A stretch of DNA of 11,341 nt from Candidatus Rokuibacteriota bacterium (GTDB taxonomy: Bacteria > Methylomirabilota > Methylomirabilia > Rokubacteriales > CSP1-6), in the NCBI GenBank assembly GCA_003221595.1, contig QHSM01000308.1, forward strand, positions 1 to 11,341. Direction: 5' to 3'. Shown here one piece after another: positions 1 to 6,386 of this stretch. The notes below the pieces were generated by a model, which had not been told where the DNA came from, made no database searches, and saw only the letters and a program-made list of their open reading frames with translations. Within the stretch, counting starts at the first letter, position 1. Each line of letters starts with the position of its first letter. The translations under genes and the position numbers were made by a program.

Positions 1-1
1 T

Positions 2-430
2 CTCTATCCGCTCGCGCGCTGGATCGCTCCCGACGGCGACGAGAGCTTCGGCCATCTCCAGCCTCACCCCGAGACGGCGGGCGTCTACGGGACCCGCGGA
101 ACCGTGAACGACTTCCTGACCTCCCAGGGGCTGCCGCCGTACTTCGCGATGGGCGACCGCTACGGCGCGCTCTACGACCGGATGGTGTCGATCATGGAGC
201 GTCTCGACCCGGCGGAGAATTCCGAGCGCAGGGCGGAGCGGCGCGCGGAGATCGACGAGCTCGATCCGGGCACCATGGCGAGCGCGTGGCTCGACGTCGA
301 CGCGACCGTCGGCGCCTACTGCCGCGAGCGCGCCCTGGCCGTGCCGGTCGAGATCGACGCGCTCGTCGACCTGCACCTCAAAGCGATCGGTGCCTGGCTC
401 GACGCGCTGGAGACGCGCCTGCCCACGTAG
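2..430 (+). CDS. 3' part of an unrecognised protein (5' end outside window)
   Basis: An open frame runs from the window edge to TAG at 428-430 without a stop, giving 142 visible codons. A GTG at 104 could be a start, but the codons before it are also GC-rich at the third position and read as ordinary protein (for example LYPLARWIAP), so I treat the gene as cut off at its 5' end. The visible part is soluble, rich in acidic and basic residues, and helical in character toward the C-terminus (around YGALYDRMVSIMERLDP and the last 40 residues). There is no membrane segment. I recognise no family. Its stop lies one base from the stop of the convergent lipoprotein gene. Confidence 0.6.
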   Translation, partial: LYPLARWIAPDGDESFGHLQPHPETAGVYGTRGTVNDFLTSQGLPPYFAMGDRYGALYDRMVSIMERLDPAENSERRAERRAEIDELDPGTMASAWLDVDATVGAYCRERALAVPVEIDALVDLHLKAIGAWLDALETRLPT

Positions 431-431
431 G

Positions 432-674
432 CTACGGCGAGGATTTCTCGAGCGTGTAGCCCTTGTCCGTCATGCATCGCCGGTAGCGATCCTGGTTGAC
501 GCTGATCTGCGGTCCGTCGGGTCTCTGCGTGACGATGCGCGCGTCGAAGAGACAGTCGGTCTTGTCGCGCTCCTTCTGCTCCGTCGTGGCGCCCGGCCTG
601 GTGTAGACGTAGCTGTCGGCGCCGGCACACCCGCCGGCAAGCAGGACCGCGGCGAGCAACGTTCGTGTGTTCAT
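432..674 (-). CDS. Small outer-membrane-type lipoprotein, 80 aa
   Basis: The protein begins with a short basic n-region and a hydrophobic stretch ending in the lipobox LAGGC, so Cys16 should be lipidated by the Lgt/LspA pathway. Residue +2 is Ala, which under the E. coli rule would favour the outer membrane. The mature part is only about 65 residues and has two further cysteines, Cys41 and Cys67, the latter in a CMTDKGY motif. Small proteobacterial lipoproteins often carry this kind of D-x-x-C ... Y-x-x-C-M-x-x-x-G-Y pattern, and a disulfide is possible. Its ATG (672-674) overlaps the recQ TGA (671-673) as ATGA, so translation is probably coupled to recQ. A G-rich stretch lies about 13 nt upstream but is a poor ribosome binding site. 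The function is unknown. Confidence 0.8.
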   Translation of the reverse strand: MNTRTLLAAVLLAGGCAGADSYVYTRPGATTEQKERDKTDCLFDARIVTQRPDGPQISVNQDRYRRCMTDKGYTLEKSSP

Positions 675-2623
675 CGGCTCTGCGCCCCCTTTGCTGGAAT
701 TGTCGACGGGTTCCGGCTCGCCTGAGCCACCACCTCGAGGAGTCCGGCTCCGTAGCGGGCGGCCTTGTACGGGCCGACGCCATGAGCCCGCTCGAGCTCG
801 ACCAGATCGCGCGGCCGCAACGCCGCGATGTCGCGCAGCGTTCGATCGCTGGCCACGATGAAGGGCGCCACGCCCTCGGCCCTCGCCACCGCGAGGCGGT
901 GGCGGCGGAGCGCCTCGAAGAGGACCAGCGCCTCCGCGTCCGGCTGGGCCGCGTCACGGCCCGGGTGCGCCCGCGCGGGTTCGACGGCCAGCGCCGGCCT
1001 CGGCCGGGCGACTTGCTCGGCGCGCTCGCGTCGAGACGCCGCGGCCGGCAGGAGCAGGCGGGCCGGGCGCTCGCCCTTCATCACGGCGCGGCCGTCCTCC
1101 GTCAGCGTCACGACCGGCCGATCGACACCGGCGAAGCTCACCCAGCCGGCCGACACACAGCGGCGGAGCAGCGCGAGCAGCCACGCCGCTCCGTGCTCCT
1201 TGAGGTTGCCGAAGGTCTGAAACTTCGTGAGGCCGGCGCGCTCGAGCCGCTCGTCCGCATCACCGTGGACGAGCTTGACGGCAAGGCCGAGCCCGAAGCG
1301 CCCGTGCACGCGCGCGACGCCCGACAGCGCCTTGCGCACGATCAGCGTGTCGCGCTCGGGGTCGCCCGCCTCGGGCTTCTCCCCCAGAGCCAGGCACACG
1401 TCGCAGCGTCCGCAGCCCGCGAGCGTCTCGGCCTCGTCGCCGAAATATCGCAAGATCGCGTCGTGGCGGCAGCTGCCGCCCTCGGCCCAGCGAATCAGCT
1501 CGAGGAACATGCTCCACTTGTGCTCGAGCACGGCGCGGTCCGGCGGCGCGTCGCCGGCGCCCCGCTCGAGTAGCGCCCGGCGCAGCGGCAGGTCGCGCGC
1601 GCCGATCAGGAGCAGGCCGAGCGCGGGCGCGCCGTCGCGCCCCGCCCGGCCGACCTCCTGGTAGTACGCCTCGACCGACCCGGGGGGACCGAGGTGGATC
1701 ACCGCCCGAACGTCCGGACGGTCGATCCCCATGCCGAAGGCGTTGGTCGCCACCACGATGTCGAGGTCACCCCCGGCGAAGTGGCGCTGCGCGGCCTCGC
1801 GCGTCTTCGGGGCGAGGCCGGCGTGATACGCGCGAGCCCGCCAGGATCGCGCCGCCAGCCGCGTGCTCTCATCCTCGGCCTGCTTGCGCGTGGGCGCGTA
1901 GACGAGCGCCGTCCCGTGACCTCGCCGGGGGCCACCGAGCGCCTCCGCCAGCGCGCCGTCGACGAGGCGCTCGCGCTCGCGGCGGCCGCCGACCTCCGCC
2001 GCGCGCAGCGCGAGGTTGGGCCGGGCGAAGCCCCGGACGATCTGGGGTGTATCGGGCGGCAGACCCAGCCGGGCCAGGATCTCGTCGCGCACGATCGGCG
2101 TCGCCGTCGCCGTGCACGCCAGCACGCGCGCGTGGGGCAGATCGGCCAGGAGCGCCCCGATCTCCAGGTATTCCGGACGGAAGTCGTGGCCCCACTCGCT
2201 GATGCAGTGGGCCTCGTCGATCGCCACCAGGGGGCAGTCGATCTCGCGGATGAGGCCGCGGAATCCCGGGAACACCAGCCGCTCCGGCGCCACGTACACG
2301 AGCGCGAACTCTCGCCGCGCCAGCCCCGCCATGCGGCGCCGCATCTCGGCCGCCTCGAGCGTCGAGGCGAGATAGGTCGCCCGCACGCCGCGCGCCTCGA
2401 GCGCCCCGACCTGATCGGCCATCAGCGCCACGAGCGGCGACACGACGAGGGTCGTGCCGCTGAGGATCGTGGCCGGCAGCTGGTAGCTGAGGCTCTTGCC
2501 GCCGCCGGTCGGCGCCACCAGCAGGAGCCGTCCGGCCGCGAGCAGCGTCTCGATCGCCTCGCGCTGTCCGGGTCGGAACGCCGAATAGCCCAGCCGACCA
2601 AGCGCGATCTCGAGGTCGCTCAC
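671..2623 (-). CDS. recQ: ATP-dependent DNA helicase RecQ (650 aa)
   Basis: This is a 3'-to-5' superfamily-2 DNA helicase acting in recombination and replication-fork repair. All helicase motifs are visible: motif 0 FRPGQ (16-20), Walker A APTGGGKS (37-44), DEAH (136-139) followed by the aromatic-rich loop, ACTATATP (169-176), motif V around NAFGMGIDRPD (294-304), and motif VI QEVGRAGRDG (322-331). A zinc site follows (Cys385, 404, 407, 410), then a winged-helix RQC region (about 425-525) and an HRDC domain (about 563-635), so it is full length for RecQ. The start is GTG; an in-frame TGA two codons upstream (2627-2629) excludes any longer form. A linker rich in Arg, Ala and Pro (about 527-562) joins RQC to HRDC. 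It is divergent from the DctP-type gene and coupled to the downstream lipoprotein. Confidence 0.97.
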   Translation of the reverse strand: MSDLEIALGRLGYSAFRPGQREAIETLLAAGRLLLVAPTGGGKSLSYQLPATILSGTTLVVSPLVALMADQVGALEARGVRATYLASTLEAAEMRRRMAGLARREFALVYVAPERLVFPGFRGLIREIDCPLVAIDEAHCISEWGHDFRPEYLEIGALLADLPHARVLACTATATPIVRDEILARLGLPPDTPQIVRGFARPNLALRAAEVGGRRERERLVDGALAEALGGPRRGHGTALVYAPTRKQAEDESTRLAARSWRARAYHAGLAPKTREAAQRHFAGGDLDIVVATNAFGMGIDRPDVRAVIHLGPPGSVEAYYQEVGRAGRDGAPALGLLLIGARDLPLRRALLERGAGDAPPDRAVLEHKWSMFLELIRWAEGGSCRHDAILRYFGDEAETLAGCGRCDVCLALGEKPEAGDPERDTLIVRKALSGVARVHGRFGLGLAVKLVHGDADERLERAGLTKFQTFGNLKEHGAAWLLALLRRCVSAGWVSFAGVDRPVVTLTEDGRAVMKGERPARLLLPAAASRRERAEQVARPRPALAVEPARAHPGRDAAQPDAEALVLFEALRRHRLAVARAEGVAPFIVASDRTLRDIAALRPRDLVELERAHGVGPYKAARYGAGLLEVVAQASRNPSTIPAKGAQSR

Positions 2624-2652
2624 TCGTCACCCGTCACGCTTTGTGATATAGC
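2624..2652 (+). promoter_or_regulatory. Candidate promoter for the DctP-type gene
   Basis: TCGTCA (2624-2629), a 17-bp spacer and TATAGC (2647-2652) give 4/6 matches each to the sigma70 boxes. They would start transcription about 23 nt before the ATG at 2682. No Shine-Dalgarno sequence is visible in that leader. It overlaps the candidate recQ promoter, so the two could exclude one another. Low confidence. Confidence 0.25.
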
Positions 2653-2674
2653 AGACCCGACTCGTCACCGACAA
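2645..2674 (-). promoter_or_regulatory. Candidate sigma70-like promoter for recQ
   Basis: On the minus strand TTGTCG (2674-2669), an 18-bp spacer and TATATC (2650-2645) resemble -35 and -10 boxes, with about 15 nt of leader before the recQ GTG. Matches to consensus are partial. The TATA core is shared with a possible plus-strand promoter in the same 58-bp gap. This is inference from motif position only. Confidence 0.3.
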
Positions 2675-2681
2675 CGCGTCC

Positions 2682-3599
2682 ATGAAACTGGTCATCAAGT
2701 TCGGCGGCTATCAGGAGCCCGCGTCCGTCCACAACCGCGCGGCGGCGCGCTTCGGCGAGCTGCTCGAGCAGCGGCTCGGAGACCAGGTCGACTTCGAGCT
2801 GATCGGCAGCATCCTCAAGCTCGGCCGCCCGTCGGGCGATCTGGTTCCGATGGTCGAGCGCGGCGAGCTGTCGTTCTGCTACATGTCCACGGTGCGCTTC
2901 TCGCGGGCGGCGCCGGAGCTGCAGCTGCTCGAGCTCCCGTTCATCGTCGAGGACCGCGGTGCCGCGTTCCGGGCGCTCGACGGCGAGTACGGCGACATCG
3001 CCCGGGAGCGGGTTCACGACCGGACCGCCTGCCGGCTCCTGGGATACTGGGACAACGGCTTCCGCCACCTCTCGACCCGCGTGCGGCCGATCCGCGCGCC
3101 CGAGGATTGTCGCGGGATCCGCATCCGCACGCAGATGAGCGAGCTGCACGGCGAGGTCTTCAAGGCACTCGGCTTCGAGCCGATCGCCTCGGACGTCAAG
3201 GAGTTCGTGGAGCAGATCGCCGGCGAGCGGTTCCAGGCTCAGGACAATCCCCTCACGAACATCTACAACTTCGGCGTTCACCACCACCATCGCTACATCA
3301 CGCTCAGCGCGCACTTCTGGGGCGCGTCCGCCATGGTGTGCAATGCCGAGCACTACCGCGGCTGGCCGCGGGACGTGCAGGCCGCGGTGGATGCGGCGGC
3401 CCGCGAGGCTACCGCCTTTCAGCGGCAGCTCGCGGCCGCCGAGGACGAGGCGATCTTGAAGATGCTCGACCCGGCCCGGAACGACGTGATCCGGCTCACC
3501 GACGTCGAGCGCGCGGCGTTCATGCGCGCCGTGGAGCCGGTGCTGGCGAAGTATCGCCGGGAGCTCGATCCGACGCTGTTCGCCTACCTGGGCGTCTGA
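2682..3599 (+). CDS. DctP-family TRAP-type solute-binding protein lacking a signal peptide (305 aa)
   Basis: The family binds organic acids for TRAP transporters, usually in the periplasm. Family landmarks are the first strand (KLVIKFGGYQEPAS, from residue 2), the RGIRIRT segment (144-150) with Arg149 at the position of the conserved carboxylate-binding arginine, FKALGFEP (160-167), and QDNP (187-190) in place of the usual QENP. The start codon leads directly into the first strand of what is normally the mature protein. An in-frame TAG at 2649-2651 leaves only ten codons upstream and none is a plausible start, so no signal peptide can be encoded here. There is no Shine-Dalgarno sequence. No TRAP permease gene (dctQ, dctM) is in the window. 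A His run (200-203) sits in the C-terminal lobe. It may be a cytoplasmic binding protein, or a gene that lost its export signal. Confidence 0.85.
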   Translation: MKLVIKFGGYQEPASVHNRAAARFGELLEQRLGDQVDFELIGSILKLGRPSGDLVPMVERGELSFCYMSTVRFSRAAPELQLLELPFIVEDRGAAFRALDGEYGDIARERVHDRTACRLLGYWDNGFRHLSTRVRPIRAPEDCRGIRIRTQMSELHGEVFKALGFEPIASDVKEFVEQIAGERFQAQDNPLTNIYNFGVHHHHRYITLSAHFWGASAMVCNAEHYRGWPRDVQAAVDAAAREATAFQRQLAAAEDEAILKMLDPARNDVIRLTDVERAAFMRAVEPVLAKYRRELDPTLFAYLGV

Positions 3600-3610
3600 C
3601 GCACCCCGGC

Positions 3611-3626
3611 GGCCGGCTCACCGGCC
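3611..3626. terminator. Candidate bidirectional hairpin between convergent genes
   Basis: GGCCGG (3611-3616), loop CTCA, CCGGCC (3621-3626) form a perfect 6-bp GC stem between the stop of the DctP-type gene (3599) and the 3' end of the ABC binding protein, whose stop codon lies in the loop. No T-run follows on either side, so it is a weak candidate for intrinsic termination. Confidence 0.3.
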
Positions 3627-5078
3627 CTTCAGCTTCAGGTCCTCGTAGGGCGAGAGGTACGGATGGCCCGTGATCGTGGGCAGCTCCGCCATCCGCGATC
3701 CCACGCCGGTCAGGAACGCGGGCTCGACGATCGAGGCGAACATCGCCCGCTCGTACATGAGCTGCTGGATCTTGTGCAGCATCGCCTCGCGCCGCTTCCG
3801 GTCCATCTCCGCGGCCTGGTCACGGAAGAGCGCGTCGATGTCGGCGTACCCACCGTAGGACCGGATACCGGTCGAGAGCACGAACGCCTCGATCCGGGTC
3901 GCCGCGTTCCCGGCCGCCGCGCTCCCCACGCGGACCAGGTGCTTGAACGTCTTCTCCTGGTCCGCCTTGTAGAAGGCCGCGCGCTCCATCGGCTGGAGCC
4001 GCGCGCGGATCCCGACGGCCTGGAAGCCGTTGACGACGGCCTCGGCTTCGGGAGCGTACACGGCGTCGGTCGCCACCTCGCCGGCATCGAAGCCCTTCGG
4101 ATAGCCGGCCTCGGCCAGGAGCTGCCGGGCGCGCGCCGGATCGAACGCATAGACCGGCGGGTTCCAGAAGAACTCGAAGTCATGCGGGATGATGCTCACG
4201 GTCGGCTTGCCGTAGCCGAGATACTCCGCCTCGTTGATCGCCTTGCGATCGATCGCGTGGTTGGCGGCGAGCCGCACGCGGCGATCGGACCACGGCGACT
4301 TCGGGTCCCACTGCTGGGTGAACGTGATCCACTCGGTGAAGGTCGGCAGCGTGGCCTTCAGCGTCAGCCCCGGCGTCCGCTTCAGCTCTTCGGCATTCGG
4401 TCCACGAATCGAGTACGCCACGTCGGTCTCGGCGCGCTTGAGCATCGCCAGCCGCGTCGACTCGTCGGGCACCGACTTGAAGACGAGGCGCTTCACCGCG
4501 GGCGTCTTTCGCCAGAAGCCGTCGTACGCCTCCAAGATCAGCTCGATGCCCGGGTTGAAGGACACGAACCGGTAAGGTCCGGCGCCGACCGGGAATTTCT
4601 TGAAGCCCTCGTCGCCGACCTTTTCCATGTAGCTCTTCGGGACGATCCAGGCGGCGCCGGTGGCCGGCGTCCCGTAGAACGTCATGAAGTCGGGCCACGG
4701 CTGCTTGAGGCGAAAGCGCACGCGGTGAGCGTCGACGACCTCCACCGCGGCGACCCGCGCCTTCAGGGTCGTGGCGCCGCCGCCCTTGTAGCGCTCGAAG
4801 GAGAACTTCACGTCCTCGGCGCCGAAGGGGTCGCCGGTCGGCGCGAACGGGTTGCCGGGCATCGGCTTCACCAGGGCGTCGTGGAGCGCGTAGAGCGTCA
4901 TGAAGGGGGTGATGACCCCCGGCGTCTCCGCCGGATCGAACCAGGTCGGGGCCAGCGACACGTGCACGGCGATCGTGATCTGGCCTTCCGGCGCCGCCGG
5001 CGCCGGCACCGGCACCGCGAGCGCGACGGCCAGAGCGAGGAAAGCCACCGAAGCGAGCGAGACGCGACGAACCTTCAC
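3618..5078 (-). CDS. Family-5 ABC transporter substrate-binding protein (peptide/opine type), with apparent internal deletion
   Basis: This is a secreted extracellular solute-binding protein of family 5 (SBP_bac_5), which captures peptides or similar solutes for an ABC importer. I choose the GTG at 5078 because GGAGG lies 5 nt upstream (5088-5084) and the product then begins with a Sec signal peptide (basic n-region, hydrophobic core about 8-24, Ala/Pro-rich end near residue 29). The mature part has AEDVKFSFERY (87-97), then a VGAGPYRF segment, a WITFTQQWDP segment and a conserved-looking end EDLKLKGR. Between KPMPGNPFAP (71-80) and GDPFGAEDV the family normally has about 40 residues (the PSLAESW...DG...F.LRKGVKFHNG region), which are absent here. 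At 486 aa it is shorter than most relatives. No permease or ATPase gene is in the window. Confidence 0.88.
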   Translation of the reverse strand: MKVRRVSLASVAFLALAVALAVPVPAPAAPEGQITIAVHVSLAPTWFDPAETPGVITPFMTLYALHDALVKPMPGNPFAPTGDPFGAEDVKFSFERYKGGGATTLKARVAAVEVVDAHRVRFRLKQPWPDFMTFYGTPATGAAWIVPKSYMEKVGDEGFKKFPVGAGPYRFVSFNPGIELILEAYDGFWRKTPAVKRLVFKSVPDESTRLAMLKRAETDVAYSIRGPNAEELKRTPGLTLKATLPTFTEWITFTQQWDPKSPWSDRRVRLAANHAIDRKAINEAEYLGYGKPTVSIIPHDFEFFWNPPVYAFDPARARQLLAEAGYPKGFDAGEVATDAVYAPEAEAVVNGFQAVGIRARLQPMERAAFYKADQEKTFKHLVRVGSAAAGNAATRIEAFVLSTGIRSYGGYADIDALFRDQAAEMDRKRREAMLHKIQQLMYERAMFASIVEPAFLTGVGSRMAELPTITGHPYLSPYEDLKLKGR

Positions 5079-5083
5079 CGTTT

Positions 5084-5088
5084 CCTCC
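5084..5088 (-). promoter_or_regulatory. Shine-Dalgarno site of the ABC binding-protein gene
   Basis: GGAGG on the minus strand lies 5 nt before the GTG at 5078. It decides the start: the reading frame stays open more than 1 kb further upstream through the antisense of the M20 gene, but no signal-peptide-like start occurs there. Confidence 0.8.
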
Positions 5089-5112
5089 GTTCTATCGATC
5101 CTGCGCAGACCT

Positions 5113-5132
5113 GGTTGGCATGGTTGGGGGGG
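5113..5132 (+). other. Two-tetrad G-quadruplex-like motif (thrombin-aptamer pattern)
   Basis: GGTTGG (5113-5118), CAT, GGTTGG (5122-5127) followed by five more G. The spacing GG-TT-GG-N3-GG-TT-GG is that of the thrombin-binding aptamer, which is known to fold as an antiparallel quadruplex; only the central loop differs (CAT instead of TGT). It lies in the divergent gap between the ABC binding-protein and M20 genes. Whether it folds or acts in vivo is unknown. Confidence 0.45.
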
Positions 5133-5149
5133 AACGCCTACGGCGGCAG

Positions 5150-5178
5150 CATACACTGTCCGCGAAGGACCGTATAAT
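5150..5178 (+). promoter_or_regulatory. Promoter of the M20 gene, with consensus -10 box
   Basis: A perfect TATAAT (5173-5178) lies 8 nt before the ATG at 5187. With a 17-bp spacer, the -35 region is CATACA (5150-5155), which matches only the last three bases of TTGACA. Initiation 7-9 nt after the -10 box would fall at or next to the start codon, giving a leaderless or nearly leaderless mRNA. In agreement, no Shine-Dalgarno sequence is close to the ATG. Confidence 0.5.
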
Positions 5179-5186
5179 CCGGGTCC

Positions 5187-6386
5187 ATGAACACTTCGGA
5201 GATTCTCCGCGACGCCCGCGCCGTCCTCGACGACACCATCCAGCTCCGCCGCCGCATTCACCGCCAGCCCGAGGTCGGCCTCTCGGTGCCGCGCACGCAG
5301 GCGGCCGTCCTCGAGGCCCTCGCGGGGCTGGGCCTCGACGTGGGGACCGGACAGCGCACGACGTCGGTGATCGCGCGCCTCACCGGGGCGCGGCCGGGGC
5401 CGACGATCCTGCTCCGCGCGGACATGGACGCCCTGCCGATGCAGGAGGAGACCGGGCTTCCGTTCGCCTCGGAGGTGAAGGGCGCGATGCACGCATGCGG
5501 CCACGACGCGCACACGGCGATGCTGGTCGGCGCGGCCCGTCTCCTGGCCGGCCGTCGCGACGCGCTCGCCGGCTCGGTGCTGTTCATGTTCCAGCCCGGC
5601 GAGGAGGGCTACCACGGCGCCCGGGTCATGCTCGAGGAAGGCCTGCTCGACCGCGGCGCGCCGCCGACCGCGGCCTTCGCGCTGCACGTGACGCATCGGC
5701 TCACTGCCGGCGCCATCTCGGCGCGCCCGGGGCCCGCGATGGCGTCCGGCGACACGATCCAGATCGCGGTGCGGGGCCGGGGCGGCCACGCGTCGGCGCC
5801 CCACGACTGCCTCGACCCGATCCCGATCGCGTGCGAGATCGTCCAGGCGTTCCAGACGCTGGTGACCCGCCGGGTCCACGTCTTCGATCCGGCGGTGGTG
5901 ACCATCGCGAAGATCGAGGCGGGGACGACCCGCAACGTGATCCCGGACACCGCGAATCTGCTCGGCACGATTCGCACGGTCTCGGAAGCTACGCGCGAGC
6001 GCGTGCTCGAGGGCGTGCGGCGGGTCGCCGAGGGCGTCGCGTCCGCGCACGGCGCCGAGGTCGGGGTCGAGGTGACTCGCGGCTATCCGGTCACGGTGAA
6101 CGACGTGGGCTTTGCCGGCTTCGCCCTCGACACCGCACGCGAGCTGATCGGCCCGGACGCCGTGCACACCGCGGGCTACCCGACGATGGCGAGCGAGGAC
6201 TTCTCGTACGTGCTCCAGCGCGTTCCGGGCGCCATCGTGAACCTGAGCACGCGCCCGGCCGACGGCGCCGCGTTCCCGAACCACTCGCCGCGCATGCTCG
6301 TGAACGAGTCGGCGCTCGCCACCGGCATCGCCATGCACGTCGCCGTGGCGCTGCGGTTCTTCGCTCAGGGACGAGGGGGAGGCTGA
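5187..6386 (+). CDS. M20D-family amidohydrolase (N-acyl-amino-acid / hippurate hydrolase type), 399 aa
   Basis: This is a cytoplasmic metal-dependent amidohydrolase that removes acyl groups from N-acyl amino acids or similar amides. It has no signal peptide and normal length. Catalytic features: RADMDALPM (77-85); ACGHDAHT (103-110) with ligands Cys104 and His106; the EEG pair Glu139/Glu140 (general base and ligand by family analogy); His167 in ALHV; and His366 in FPNHSPRM. The dimerisation (lid) domain spans about 185-300 and contains GRGGHASAPH (197-206). MASEDFSYVL (334-343) is also typical. An in-frame TAA at 5175-5177 fixes the ATG at 5187 as the first start. It is divergent from a peptide-type binding protein, which fits uptake followed by hydrolysis of amides, though this is inference. 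Its last 22 bp overlap the convergent propeller gene. The exact substrate cannot be told from sequence. Confidence 0.95.
   Translation: MNTSEILRDARAVLDDTIQLRRRIHRQPEVGLSVPRTQAAVLEALAGLGLDVGTGQRTTSVIARLTGARPGPTILLRADMDALPMQEETGLPFASEVKGAMHACGHDAHTAMLVGAARLLAGRRDALAGSVLFMFQPGEEGYHGARVMLEEGLLDRGAPPTAAFALHVTHRLTAGAISARPGPAMASGDTIQIAVRGRGGHASAPHDCLDPIPIACEIVQAFQTLVTRRVHVFDPAVVTIAKIEAGTTRNVIPDTANLLGTIRTVSEATRERVLEGVRRVAEGVASAHGAEVGVEVTRGYPVTVNDVGFAGFALDTARELIGPDAVHTAGYPTMASEDFSYVLQRVPGAIVNLSTRPADGAAFPNHSPRMLVNESALATGIAMHVAVALRFFAQGRGGG

Noticed and set aside
3273..3290. His-run codons in the DctP-type protein as an affinity tag
   Set aside because: The four histidines lie inside the coding region at a loop position; nothing indicates an engineered sequence.
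1694..3673. Long plus-strand open frame across recQ and the DctP-type gene
   Set aside because: It is a GC-rich shadow of two genes with clear protein motifs, with Arg/Pro/Gly-rich composition and no family features.
5151..5175. Palindromic operator overlapping the M20 -10 box
   Set aside because: ATAC/GTAT and GTCC/GGAC arms are present, but their spacers differ (3 and 1 nt), so the symmetry is poor for a dimeric regulator.
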